DNA of 64,000 nucleotides, taken from Acidimicrobiales bacterium. GTDB taxonomy: Bacteria; Actinomycetota; Acidimicrobiia; Acidimicrobiales; Iamiaceae. The stretch covers positions 421,403 through 485,402 of the forward strand of contig JAUJNP010000001.1 in NCBI GenBank assembly GCA_030448105.1, written 5' to 3'. The notes under the pieces are model-generated. The model saw only the letters and a program-made list of their open reading frames with translations. It was not told the DNA's origin and made no database searches. Each line of letters opens with the position of its first letter. Position 1 is the stretch's first letter. This document shows, one piece after another, positions 8,444-15,311 of the stretch. The translations under genes and the position numbers were made by a program.

Positions 8444-8757
8444 CGGCGGGTACCTCTCACGCCACAACTTCCGTCGTCGCTATTGGCTCCCGGCCGTGGG
8501 ACAGGCTGGTTTGCCGGGGCTCCAGGTTCCACGCCTTGAGGCACACGGCCGGGACCTTGGCCGCCTGGGGCGGCGTGGACACCAGGATCCTCATGAAGTC
8601 GATGGGCCACGCCTCGCCAACGGCGGCGCTGCTATACCAGCACGCCCGCCCGGATCGAGCGGTGGCCGATGCCATGGACGCCGCTATCACTGCCGCTCGT
8701 GCCGCGCGGACGCCGTTGCTAGTGGCACGCAGGTGGCACGATCGCATCTGCGGCTGA
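8444..8757 (+). pseudogene. Tyrosine integrase, carboxy-terminal remnant 1
   Basis: Two frames together give the end of a phage-type integrase: GGYLSRHNFRRRYWLPAVG, then RFHALRHTAGTLAAWGG and MGHASPTAALLYQHA. The R-x-x-x-x-HxLRHT box, the HAS box and the tyrosine (YQHA) are visible. The frame changes near 8520 and no amino-terminal domains exist, so it is a remnant. Its end is followed by a pair of GTGGCAC repeats and a tRNA 3'-end sequence, the usual order at an integrated element. The stretch 8204-8443 before it shows nothing recognisable. Confidence 0.7.
8722..8739 (+). repeat. GTGGCAC direct repeats after integrase remnant 1
   Basis: GTGGCAC at 8722-8728 is repeated at 8733-8739, 11 bp apart, just inside the end of the integrase remnant. 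A related GGTGGCAC lies after the second integrase remnant near 10351. Short direct repeats at ~11 bp spacing next to int are typical arm-type integrase binding sites; this role is inferred. Confidence 0.45.
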
Positions 8758-8825
8758 TCGAGTGACAAACGAGCCAGGCTAGGAACCTGAGCCTGAGCCG
8801 CACTTTCGTGAGTCTGGCCGGTGGT

Positions 8826-10090
8826 GTCTGAGTTCAGGACATCGTTCACAGCTGTCGCGGGACATCGTGCACACCTCGATCTTGGAGGTGTGGTGTGTCG
8901 ATGGCGCGGCTGGTGGTCACGGCGGTGGTGTTCGAGGGTCGATCCAAGAGTGAGGTCGCTCGCGAGTACGGGCTGTCACGTCGGTGGGTGATCACCCTCG
9001 TGCAGCGGTTCCTGGCAGAGGGCGAGAACGCCATGCAGCCTCGCTCACGGAGACCGCGCGCAGTCCCCACCGCGTCGGTGACACCGTCGAGGACCAGATC
9101 GTCGCCATCCGCAAAGAACTCGACCAGGCCGGCCACGACAACGGCCCCCAGACCATCGCCTTCCACCTCCACCAGCGTCACGGCACGGCACCCTCACCGT
9201 CGACGATCTGGCGGATCCTGAGCCGCCGCGGGTTCGTGATCCCCGAACCCCACAAGCGCCCCAAGAGCAGCTACCGGCGCTTCGAGGCCGATCAACCCAA
9301 CGAGCGCTGGCAGCTCGACACCACCCACTGGGCCCTTGCCGATGGCACCGAGGTCGAGATCCTCAACCAGCTCGACGACCACTCCCGCCTGCTCGTCGGC
9401 TCCGACGCCCGGGTCACCTTCAAAGCCGTCGACGTCGTCACCTACTTCCGCAAAGCCGCTGCCACCTGGGGGTACCCGGCCCAGATGCTCTCCGACAACG
9501 GCGCCATCTTCACCGGCATCCCCCGTCGCGGTGGCCGCGTCGCCCTCGAACTCGAGCTCATCTCCCTAGGCGTGCGCTTCCGGCACTCCCGGCCGTACCA
9601 CCCCCAGACCTGCGGCAAGGTGGAACGGCTCCACCAGACCCTCAAGCGCTGGCTCGTCCGCCAGCCCCGAGCCCGAACCCTGCGCGGGCTGCAAGCCCAA
9701 CTCGACCGCTTTCGCCACTACTACAACGCCATCCGCCCCCACCGGGCCCTCGGACGACGCACCCCTCTCGTCGCGTTCGAAGCCCGGCCCAAGGCCACCC
9801 CGACAGGTGCCGCCATCGCCGACAGCCACTACCGGGTCCGCCAAGACCGCGCCGACACCAGCGGCGTCATCACCCTGCGCTACGACAGCCGCCTGCACCA
9901 CATCGGCCTCGGCCGCCGCTACGCCGCCCAACGTCCTAATGCTCGCCCACGACCGCCACATCCGCGTCCTCACCGAAGACGGCGACATCCTCCGCGACCT
10001 CACCCTCGACCCCAGCCGCGACTACCAACCCCAGCCCAAAACGTGAACGATGTCGCGAGACACGTGTGCACCATGTCCCGCGACATCACA
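8826..10090 (+). mobile_element. IS481-family insertion sequence
   Basis: About 1.26 kb. The inner terminal repeats are 22 bp with one mismatch, at 8853-8874 and 10064-10085 (TGTCGCGGGACAT followed by GTGCACAC at the left). Each end also carries an outer copy of a related GACAT(C)GTTCAC motif (left 8837-8850, right 10043-10054), so each end has two transposase-binding-like iterations. A 16-bp sequence, TGAGTCTGGCCGGTGG, lies on both sides (8809-8824 and 10091-10106) and reads as a target duplication within a tRNA-Pro 3' end. A second copy of only the right end exists at 17894-17946. Confidence 0.8.
8895..10046 (+). pseudogene. IS481-family transposase with two frameshifts
   Basis: Starts GTG at 8895 with a helix-turn-helix (KSEVAREYGLSRRWVITLVQ). 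The catalytic core follows in another frame: NERWQLDTTHWALADG (first Asp), LSDNGAIFTG (second Asp), and HPQTCGKVERLHQTLKRWL (Glu). The closing ~30 residues (MLAHDRHIRVLTEDGDIL) are in a third frame. The switches lie near 9045 and 9945. They compensate in length, so the gene is nearly full length but not translatable as one protein. All three DDE residues are present. It could only move if the frame changes are sequencing errors. Confidence 0.8.
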
Positions 10091-10096
10091 TGAGTC

Positions 10097-10136
10097 TGGC
10101 CGGTGGGATTCGAACCCACGACCCCCTGCTCCCAAA
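10097..10136 (-). pseudogene. tRNA-Pro 3'-half remnant
   Basis: On the minus strand this reads from an anticodon loop TTTGGGA (UGG) through a T-arm GTGGGTTCGAATCCCAC to a GGCCA end. No 5' half is present: the base before the loop belongs to integrase remnant 2. The sequence is a typical attachment-site copy of a tRNA 3' end. The IS481 element is inserted exactly at its 3' terminus. Confidence 0.75.
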
Positions 10137-10137
10137 G

Positions 10138-10274
10138 GCTGGGGTCCCCATCAAGGTCGTGAGTGAACGGCTCGGCCATGCCGACCCCGGCTTCACCTCC
10201 GCCAGTACGCCCACGTCCTCGGCTCCATGCAGTCCGACGCCGTCCGCAAGATCACGGCCATGGTCGACGGCTGA
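10138..10274 (+). pseudogene. Tyrosine integrase, carboxy-terminal remnant 2
   Basis: Encodes AGVPIKVVSERLGHADPGFT followed, after a one-base loss near 10196, by YAHVLGSMQSDAVRKITAM and a TGA. The HxxR-type GHAD box and the active-site tyrosine region (YAHVLG) are recognisable. The fragment begins directly at the tRNA-Pro anticodon-loop sequence, so tRNA and integrase pieces have been fused by an illegitimate event. It is related to, but not identical with, the integrase at 26.3-27.5 kb, which has the same VPIKVVSERLGH string. Confidence 0.7.
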
Positions 10275-10378
10275 GGTCCTGCTGCGATCGGAGGGCCGTC
10301 GACTCCGGGCTCGGTTCATGATGTCCAGTACCGACAGGTCGCTGGTACACCGGTGGCACATGGCCCCCTGGCAGCAGA

Positions 10379-10404
10379 AGGCCCCACTCACAGAAGTGGG
10401 GCCT
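10379..10404. terminator. Hairpin terminator downstream of tRNA-fMet copy 1
   Basis: A perfect 10-bp stem, AGGCCCCACT and AGTGGGGCCT, with a 6-nt loop. It sits just 3' of the tRNA-Met fragment on the minus strand and could serve as that gene's original terminator; there is no long T-run. Confidence 0.6.
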
Positions 10405-10419
10405 GGCCTGCGCTTTCGT

Positions 10420-10468
10420 TGGTGGCGGGGGCAGGATTTGAACCTGCGACCTTCGGGTTATGAGCCCG
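10420..10468 (-). pseudogene. Initiator tRNA (fMet, CAU) 3'-half, copy 1
   Basis: On the minus strand this reads CGGGCTCATAACCCG (anticodon arm, CAU), then GGTCGCAGGTTCAAATCC, then the acceptor end CCCGCCACCA. The D-arm and 5' acceptor strand are missing: sequence beyond 10468 does not match a tRNA. It is one of three direct copies (others at 17947 and 20389). It is best read as an attachment site left by integration into the 3' half of the initiator tRNA gene whose 5' part is at 27573-27606. Confidence 0.85.
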
Positions 10469-10583
10469 TCGGTCAAGCTGCCTGCCCATACCTTGCCGTC
10501 CCTCGCAGTACCCATGAGCTGCGGTTTCGCGAGTCGGTCGTTCCGGCCAGTGTTGTGCGCCGCATCCCGTCCGTGTCGCACAG

Positions 10584-10600
10584 TAGAAGAACAGTAGAAG
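10584..10600 (+). repeat. TAGAAG pair, 120 bp from tRNA copy 1
   Basis: TAGAAG at 10584-10589 and 10595-10600 (11-bp spacing), each within AGTAGAAG. The first begins 120 bp beyond the TTATGAG that ends the anticodon in tRNA copy 1. The same spacing recurs at the other two tRNA copies, so I read it as an integrase arm site. The intervening ~115 bp show no gene. The copper cargo starts straight after. Confidence 0.65.
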
Positions 10601-10628
10601 ATCTCATGCTCGCGTGGGCCCGATCCGC

Positions 10629-10907
10629 TCAACCATGTCCGGCTCCCCGGTGGGTCGCTTCGACGATGTAGTCGCCCAGGTGGTTCGCGACGTAGGCGAG
10701 CCGAGCGCCGATCAGCGCGGCGATGATCGCGCTGGTCAGCATCCGGTGGACGATGGCGTCGTCGATCCCGCTGGCGCGAGTGGCGGGCATGGGCAACCAG
10801 GCGCCGGCGAGGAAGTCGACGGCGGTGCCGACCCCTTGCGGTGAGACGGTCAGCGGGCCGGGCGCCAAGTCGAGAATCGGGGTGTAGTCGCGAAAGGCGG
10901 GGCTCAC
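10629..10907 (-). pseudogene. Prolipoprotein diacylglyceryl transferase (lgt-like), truncated
   Basis: GTG start overlapping the BNR gene stop by 4 bp. The 92 codons match the amino end of an Lgt-type protein: FRDYTPILDL, VSPQGVGTAVDFLAGAW and MLTSAIIAALIGARLAYV. Full Lgt is ~260-330 residues with seven transmembrane helices. This one stops ~30 bp before the TAGAAG repeats, so the element boundary has cut it off and the last ~10 residues are junction-derived. The catalytic histidine and arginine regions are lost. It is the last gene of the copper operon. In intact relatives an Lgt may acylate exported thioredoxin- or BNR-like lipoproteins of the same unit (inference). Confidence 0.65.
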
Positions 10908-11821
10908 TGGGCGGGGTCCCGGTAGCGGAGGTCCCAGGTGCTGCCCTGGTCGGTTGATTGGTAGATGGCGGTGCGGTCGTCGGCATCGTGGGCGGCGGCG
11001 TACAGGGCGTCTTCGGTCGCCAGAAACGCCTGGGGCTGGCCGGGCACTGCACCCGCCTGTTCCCATTCGGAACCCGTGCGGCGCCAGACCTCGCCGCGCT
11101 GGTCGGCGCCCCACAGTCCGGCCTCTGCGTCCCAGCTGAGGGCGACGAGCTGCGGTCCGTCGGCCTCGGCCCAGTTCCTGCCACCGTCGGTCGACTCCGT
11201 CAGTCCGTCGGGCCCGGCGCCCACAATGTGGTCGGGGTCGTCGGGGTCTACGGCGAAGCCGAACAGGTCGAGTGTCGAGCGGGTCTCCCACTCGCGCTTG
11301 TCGGTGGACACCATGAAGCGGCCGGTCCCGGAGTCCCAGCCGTAGACCTGGTGGTGGGCGTACGCGAGGCCGTGGAAGTCGACCTCGCCGCCGAGCGACA
11401 GAATCGTCCAAGTGGCGCCGGCGTCGGTCGACTCGATCAGGCCGAGGCGGGTGGGCTGGCCGTCCTGCATGGCCTGGATGTCGGGATGGCCCGACCCGAG
11501 GAAGTGGTCGGGCCCGGCGACCGTGAAGCCCATGGTGTCCTGGAAGCTGTCGCCGATCCGTTCTGCATCGCCGCGGTCGGCGGGGATGCGGAACGAACCG
11601 AAGTGGGTGGCGACGACGAGAGATCCGTCGGCCGGGTTGATCCCGAGGCCGTGCACGTGGGCGACGCCGGGGTCGTCGCCGCCGGATGCGGTCTCGTCGT
11701 CTCCGCCATTGGGGGCTACGGCCCAGAGGATCCCGGCGAGGCCGACCACCGCCACGGCGAGCAGAACCAAGGGCGGGACGGGCAGTCGACGGCGTGCTGG
11801 CCGTGGGGATTGCGGGGTCAT
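10904..11821 (-). CDS. F510_1955-like exported BNR/sortilin-fold protein
   Basis: A 305-residue protein with an amino-terminal membrane anchor (residues ~15-38, PPLVLLAVAVVGLAGILWAV) and then repeated beta-propeller blades with Asp-box motifs (ESTDAGATW, ESTDGGRNW, QSTDQGSTW). The start VAHVHGLGINPADGSL is characteristic of the F510_1955 family of predicted glycosylhydrolases, which often sit in actinobacterial copper-resistance clusters. A real enzymatic activity is unproven. It overlaps both neighbours by 4 bp, so it is translated as part of the copper operon. Confidence 0.8.
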   Translation of the reverse strand: MTPQSPRPARRRLPVPPLVLLAVAVVGLAGILWAVAPNGGDDETASGGDDPGVAHVHGLGINPADGSLVVATHFGSFRIPADRGDAERIGDSFQDTMGFTVAGPDHFLGSGHPDIQAMQDGQPTRLGLIESTDAGATWTILSLGGEVDFHGLAYAHHQVYGWDSGTGRFMVSTDKREWETRSTLDLFGFAVDPDDPDHIVGAGPDGLTESTDGGRNWAEADGPQLVALSWDAEAGLWGADQRGEVWRRTGSEWEQAGAVPGQPQAFLATEDALYAAAHDADDRTAIYQSTDQGSTWDLRYRDPAQ

Positions 11822-12098
11822 GCCAGTACCTCCTGGATGGCGGCGTCGAGGCCCGCCTGGTTGGCGACGTTGTCGAAGCGGTGCGTGATGATGCCGTCGG
11901 CGTCGACGACGGACACCCACGGTTCGTTGCCGTCGCCGTCGCCAGGGCTCGGCCGAAGAAGATCGTCCGGGCGTCGTCGGCATCGCCGCCGTCGGCGGCG
12001 TCGCGCGCCTGGCACAGCGCGTCGATGAGCCCCGCTGGCTGCGTTGTCGCGGGGCGGGCGTCGGCGTCGATCACAAGGGCGAGGGCGCGGCGGGTCAC
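11818..12098 (-). pseudogene. Small thioredoxin-like protein with a frameshift
   Basis: Starts GTG (MTRRALALVIDADARPATTQPA), about 93 residues. The last 30 codons (PWVSVVDADGIITHRFDNVA) are in a different frame from the first 50, so one indel lies between about 11930 and 11990. The second part resembles the closing strand-helix of TlpA/thioredoxin-like folds. No CxxC can be seen in either frame; a single cysteine occurs near residue 30. Starts and stops overlap the hydrolase and BNR genes by 4 bp. Confidence 0.5.
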
Positions 12099-12901
12099 GA
12101 GCCCACATCGGTGTCGCCGAGCAGGTGGGCGAGGATCTCGGCGACCTGTTCGGGGCGGCGCACGGCGAGGTGGTGGTCGCCGGGGACGAGGCGCAGGTCG
12201 GCGTGGGTGCCTTGGGCGCTCAGGTCCTCGACGAGGCGGCGGAGCAGCTCGGGGGGAGCGGTGCGGTCGTCGGTGCCGTGGAGGAAGGTGACCGGCGAGG
12301 GCGTGGCATCGAGGTCATCGAGGGGTCGGTAATCGACGACCACGTGCTTGAGGGTGCGGTGGTAGGAGGGCCAGCTGTGGCGGGCGCCGTCGCTGGCGAT
12401 GGACGGGGGCAGGTCGCGGATGACGAGAGGCGCGGCCGCGATGGCCAGTGGCCGCAGCCGGCACATGGCCTCGCAGAGGATCCGGGCGAGTGGGCTGGCG
12501 CCGACGGTGAGGCGGGCGAGGAGGCCGAGGCGACCGACCTCGGCCCGGGCGGTGGCGGAGTCTGGGTACGCCGGCATTCCGAGCAGCAAGAGCCGCCGGA
12601 TCCGGTCGGGATGGCGGGCGGCGAGGGCGGCGGCGAGCAGCGCGCCGGTGGAGTGGCCTACGACCAGCGAGCCGGCCGGTACCACGGCGGCCAAGGCGGC
12701 GGTGTGGGTGTCGACGTCATAGGCGGCGTCCGGCGGGTTCGGGGAGCGCCCGAAGCCGAGTAGGTCGACGGCGATGCCGTGGTAGCCGCCGCTGGCGTCG
12801 CGCACGTTCCGCCAGTATCGGCCCGACGCGCCCAGCCCGTGGATGAACGCGACCTCCGGGCCGTCGCCCCACTGCTCGGTGAACAGCGCCGTCGTGTTCA
12901 T
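12095..12901 (-). CDS. Alpha/beta-fold hydrolase
   Basis: A 268-residue soluble alpha/beta hydrolase. Visible features are the oxyanion-hole loop FIHGLGASGRYW, the nucleophile elbow VVGHSTGALL, an acid in FLHGTDDRTAP and the catalytic histidine in GDHHLAV. A helical cap occupies ~125-190. The substrate is unknown. The ATG at 12901 overlaps the preceding membrane-protein stop, so I chose it over upstream in-frame codons. Its place in a copper-resistance operon is unusual; ester hydrolysis in envelope repair is only a guess. Confidence 0.82.
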   Translation of the reverse strand: MNTTALFTEQWGDGPEVAFIHGLGASGRYWRNVRDASGGYHGIAVDLLGFGRSPNPPDAAYDVDTHTAALAAVVPAGSLVVGHSTGALLAAALAARHPDRIRRLLLLGMPAYPDSATARAEVGRLGLLARLTVGASPLARILCEAMCRLRPLAIAAAPLVIRDLPPSIASDGARHSWPSYHRTLKHVVVDYRPLDDLDATPSPVTFLHGTDDRTAPPELLRRLVEDLSAQGTHADLRLVPGDHHLAVRRPEQVAEILAHLLGDTDVGS

Positions 12902-13329
12902 GATCCGCCTGTGCGGGCGGCGCGGTCGACGGCCATGAGGTAGGCGGCGAGGGCCGTGAGGAAGACGGCGTACCAGGTGAGGTTGCGGCCCCACACGAGG
13001 TGGGTGCTGATGTGCCCCAGGAACACGTCCATCCACCGCTCGTGCGCGGTCCCGGCCGTGAACACCAGATCAGGGGTCATGGCGAACAGGTGCCCGAGCA
13101 GCGGCCACACCAGCGGGTAGCGCACCGGTCGCCGTCGTCGCCACGCGACCACCGTCATGATCGCCAGAGCGGTAGCGGCGCCGACGAAGAAGTGGGTGAA
13201 CCAGTGGAACCGGGCGTCATGGCCCCGGTAGGAGAGGTAGAGCGCGACCTCGATGAGTACGGCGGCGATGCACCATAGGCACACCCGCAGTTCCGCTCCG
13301 AGGTGACGCGGGAGCGTCAGGGCGTTCAT
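12898..13329 (-). CDS. Four-helix integral membrane protein of copper operon
   Basis: 143 residues with hydrophobic segments at about 15-35, 45-65, 72-95 and 112-135. Histidines flank several of them (FHWFTHFFVG, LGHLFAM, FLGHISTHLVWG), a pattern that could bind metal or heme at the membrane face. No family assignment is certain. It overlaps the redoxin gene before it and the hydrolase gene after it by 4 bp each. Base composition matches its neighbours. Confidence 0.7.
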   Translation of the reverse strand: MNALTLPRHLGAELRVCLWCIAAVLIEVALYLSYRGHDARFHWFTHFFVGAATALAIMTVVAWRRRRPVRYPLVWPLLGHLFAMTPDLVFTAGTAHERWMDVFLGHISTHLVWGRNLTWYAVFLTALAAYLMAVDRAARTGGS

Positions 13330-13860
13330 CGGGCGGCCTCGACCATTGTTCGAACCTCGCCGAGCTCGTTGGCGACGGCGGGATCGAGCGTCCGGTAGCG
13401 GACCAGCCCCCACTGCTGTCGACAATGACGTAGCCGACCGGGGCGCCCCGGCGGCCGGCCGCCGCAGGCCATAGCGCACCGCCAGGTCACCGTTCGGATC
13501 GTCGACGACCGTCGCGCCGGCGCAGCGAGGTTCTCGTCCCGTGCCCTGGACGACGAGGACGAGCGCCGCCTCCGTGGCCAGGTCGCTCGACTCGAGGGCG
13601 TCGCACAGCGCGCCACCGCGCCCGGGGCGTTCGAAGAACACGACGGTGAGCTCCTCTCGGGCCGGCAGCTGGTCGTCAACGGGCGGCGCAGGTGTCGGCG
13701 GGCCGAACGCGTCGAGGAGCCCGGGCCGCTGGCGGGCCGGGTCGGGATCGTCGAGCGGGCCGTCAGCGGCCTCGGCGACGGCGAGCAGCACGCCGACTGC
13801 GACCGCGGCGAGAGCCCAGGACGCCACCAGCGTGGACCGCTGCCGGACGGTCGGGGTCAT
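13326..13860 (-). pseudogene. Membrane-anchored redoxin (AhpC/TlpA-like) with two frameshifts
   Basis: Restored length is 178 residues. A signal anchor (residues ~10-32) precedes a redoxin-like fold: LTVVFFERPGRGGALCD, ALVLVVQGTGRE, VVDDPNGDLAVRYGLRRP, then GYVIVDSSG and LVRYRTLDPAVANELGEV. The three segments lie in three frames; one base is missing in a G-run near 13445 and another in a G-run near 13411. Length 535 becomes divisible by three after both are added. The peroxidatic CxxC is not obvious; one cysteine follows the first strand. It overlaps both neighbours by 4 bp. Confidence 0.65.
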
Positions 13861-14048
13861 CGGCGGCCCGCCGCCTCTGCGAGGAGCTGTTCGACCTGCC
13901 CCTCGCTCACGCCGCCGACGAGCCTGGCGACCACGCCGTTGTGTCGAGGGTGGCGGCGGGCGACGACGCCGGCCAGAAGGCCGCCCTGGACGGCGGCGAA
14001 TGCGGCGCCGCCGGCGAGGCCCGTCGCCAGGACGGCCCACAGGCTCAC
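13857..14048 (-). CDS. 63-residue single-pass membrane protein
   Basis: GTG start with GGAGG 5 nt upstream. One transmembrane segment (LWAVLATGLAGGAAFAAVQG) is followed by a histidine-arginine patch (ARRHPRHN) and an amphipathic tail. No family recognised. Start and stop overlap neighbouring genes by 4 bp, which supports its reality although it is short. Confidence 0.6.
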   Translation of the reverse strand: MSLWAVLATGLAGGAAFAAVQGGLLAGVVARRHPRHNGVVARLVGGVSEGQVEQLLAEAAGRR

Positions 14049-14197
14049 GGATCCTCCCGGTTCGAGGCTGTCCGCGTATCGCGCTCGGTGGTGTGGGCGG
14101 GCGGGGTGTGACCGCGGCGCATCATCCATGCGCACAGCACGGCCATGGCTGCGCACCCCGCGAAGGGAGCGAGCAACGCGATGACAGTGTCCAACAT
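14045..14197 (-). CDS. 50-residue single-pass membrane protein
   Basis: ATG preceded by GAGGAG at 5-nt spacing, the clearest ribosome site in this operon. One hydrophobic helix (LDTVIALLAPFAGCAAMAVL) ends in CAWMMRRGH, with paired methionines and a histidine at the membrane face. No family recognised. It resembles in size the small membrane proteins often found beside copper ATPases. It starts 81 nt after the 87-residue gene, the only gap in the operon. Confidence 0.6.
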   Translation of the reverse strand: MLDTVIALLAPFAGCAAMAVLCAWMMRRGHTPPAHTTERDTRTASNREDP

Positions 14198-14278
14198 GTT
14201 TCTCCTCAGCTGGCCCGGCGGTCGACGCCGGGAGGCGGTCACTGGCGTGACGCGCCGGAACTGGCGCGTCGCGGTAGG

Positions 14279-14542
14279 TCAGACCGGCAGCAGCTGGGGT
14301 GGTCGGTCGAAGAAGGCAGCGAGCAGTAGCTCGAGGTAGCGCCGCCGATGCTCGCGTAGGTACCGGAAGGCGAACGCGAAGGCGATGACGGTGCCGGCGA
14401 GCACCGCGAGCAGGCACAGCGGGCTGGTCGGGACGGCCGGCCCGCAGTCGGCGCAGTGGGCGGCGCCCATCCCCGGCATGAGGATGGGCAGGCCGATGAC
14501 CACCAGCAGCACGACCAACGCGACAACTAGGGCCTTCTTCAC
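14279..14542 (-). CDS. 87-residue membrane protein with HCADC motif
   Basis: GTG start overlapping the preceding stop by 4 bp. Two hydrophobic segments (residues ~3-22 and ~38-60) flank an exported or cytoplasmic loop containing MGAAHCADCG, a possible metal ligand set. The tail is basic then ends FFDRPPQLLPV. Not assigned to a family. The methionine-rich loop (MPGM) and Cys pair fit copper handling, which is inferred from context. Confidence 0.6.
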   Translation of the reverse strand: MKKALVVALVVLLVVIGLPILMPGMGAAHCADCGPAVPTSPLCLLAVLAGTVIAFAFAFRYLREHRRRYLELLLAAFFDRPPQLLPV

Positions 14543-15147
14543 GACGGCGTCCACCGTACTTCCGGGCCGTTTCCCGGCGGGCATCGGGCCGGCTCGGCGG
14601 GCAGACCGAGGGCGGCGACTTGCTGGCCGGGGCGGGGCAGGTTGGTGGGCCAGCGGCGGCGCCCGTCGAGACGTGCGGCGCCACGCCGGATCGGCGCCAA
14701 CGCCGGGCAGCCGGCCCCGCGGGTGCGGTAGTTGCCGGTGCCGTCGACCAGATCGGCGGCGTCCATTAGTGCCAGCTGGAACAGCCGGCAGTTCATCGTC
14801 GGACGGGTCGACCACCGCCAGCCGCCCTTGAAGTCTCGGGCGAAGGCGCGGAGAGCGGCACGCACGCCTCGGTCGGCGCGGTCGGCGAGGAGCACCGGGT
14901 GGAACTCGTAATCGGCGAGCAGCCCGTGGTTCGGGTCGCGGGAGGGCGAGCCGCCGTCGGCGACGCCGAGCCCGTTGAGGACGCCGCCCGTCCCCCGCAG
15001 CAGGCCGACGAGGCCCACGGGGCGGGCCGGCCACCAGCCGTAACTCTCGTCCTCGTCGAGCTCCAGCCACCAGTGACCGTAGGAGCGACCGGTGAGCGGG
15101 ACGTTGCGCTTCACCGTCACGAACTCGAGGACACGCGGGACGGTCAT
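14539..15147 (-). CDS. Hypothetical protein of copper operon (202 residues)
   Basis: Soluble, tryptophan-rich protein. Notable features are GRSYGHWWLELDEDESYGWW near the start, a predicted mixed alpha/beta middle and a NCRLF segment near residue 123. The His-Trp-Trp and Asn-Cys pattern recalls small papain- or transglutaminase-like proteins, but I cannot line up a catalytic triad and do not assign it. The tail from ~170 is low complexity. It overlaps the 55-residue basic gene before it and the 87-residue gene after it by 4 bp. Confidence 0.6.
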   Translation of the reverse strand: MTVPRVLEFVTVKRNVPLTGRSYGHWWLELDEDESYGWWPARPVGLVGLLRGTGGVLNGLGVADGGSPSRDPNHGLLADYEFHPVLLADRADRGVRAALRAFARDFKGGWRWSTRPTMNCRLFQLALMDAADLVDGTGNYRTRGAGCPALAPIRRGAARLDGRRRWPTNLPRPGQQVAALGLPAEPARCPPGNGPEVRWTPS

Positions 15148-15311
15148 CGTTTCTTGTCGCCCTTCCCCTTCTTCTCCTTCTTGTTGCCCTTCGCTCGGCG
15201 CAGTGACTGGCGGCGCCGCTCCCGGCGAACCGCGCGCAGTCGCCGCCTTTCCGCGCGCCGCTCGGCCCGGGACTTCTCCGGCTCGGGGGCCTCGGGATCG
15301 ACCTCGGTCAC
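15144..15311 (-). CDS. 55-residue highly basic peptide
   Basis: GTG start overlapping the copA stop and a TGA overlapping the next ATG. After an acidic start ([13 protein letters not shown]) nearly half the residues are Arg or Lys ([19 protein letters not shown], then [14 protein letters not shown]). It has no cysteine or methionine apart from the start, so direct copper binding is unlikely. It may bind RNA, DNA or lipid, or serve mainly as a coupling cistron. The 4-bp overlaps at both ends are the main evidence that it is translated. Confidence 0.5.
   Translation of the reverse strand: MTEVDPEAPEPEKSRAERRAERRRLRAVRRERRRQSLRRAKGNKKEKKGKGDKKR

Noticed and set aside
8722-8739. Short regularly spaced repeats as a CRISPR array
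   Set aside because: Only two or three 6-8 bp units 10-12 bp apart; no 25-35 bp repeats with spacers and no cas genes anywhere in the window.
10430-10480. Apparent peptide GQDLNLRPSGYE in plus-strand frames at 10.4, 17.9 and 20.4 kb
   Set aside because: It is antisense translation of the tRNA-fMet 3' half, a common false protein; likewise the GIRTHDPLLPK string at 10.1 kb comes from tRNA-Pro.
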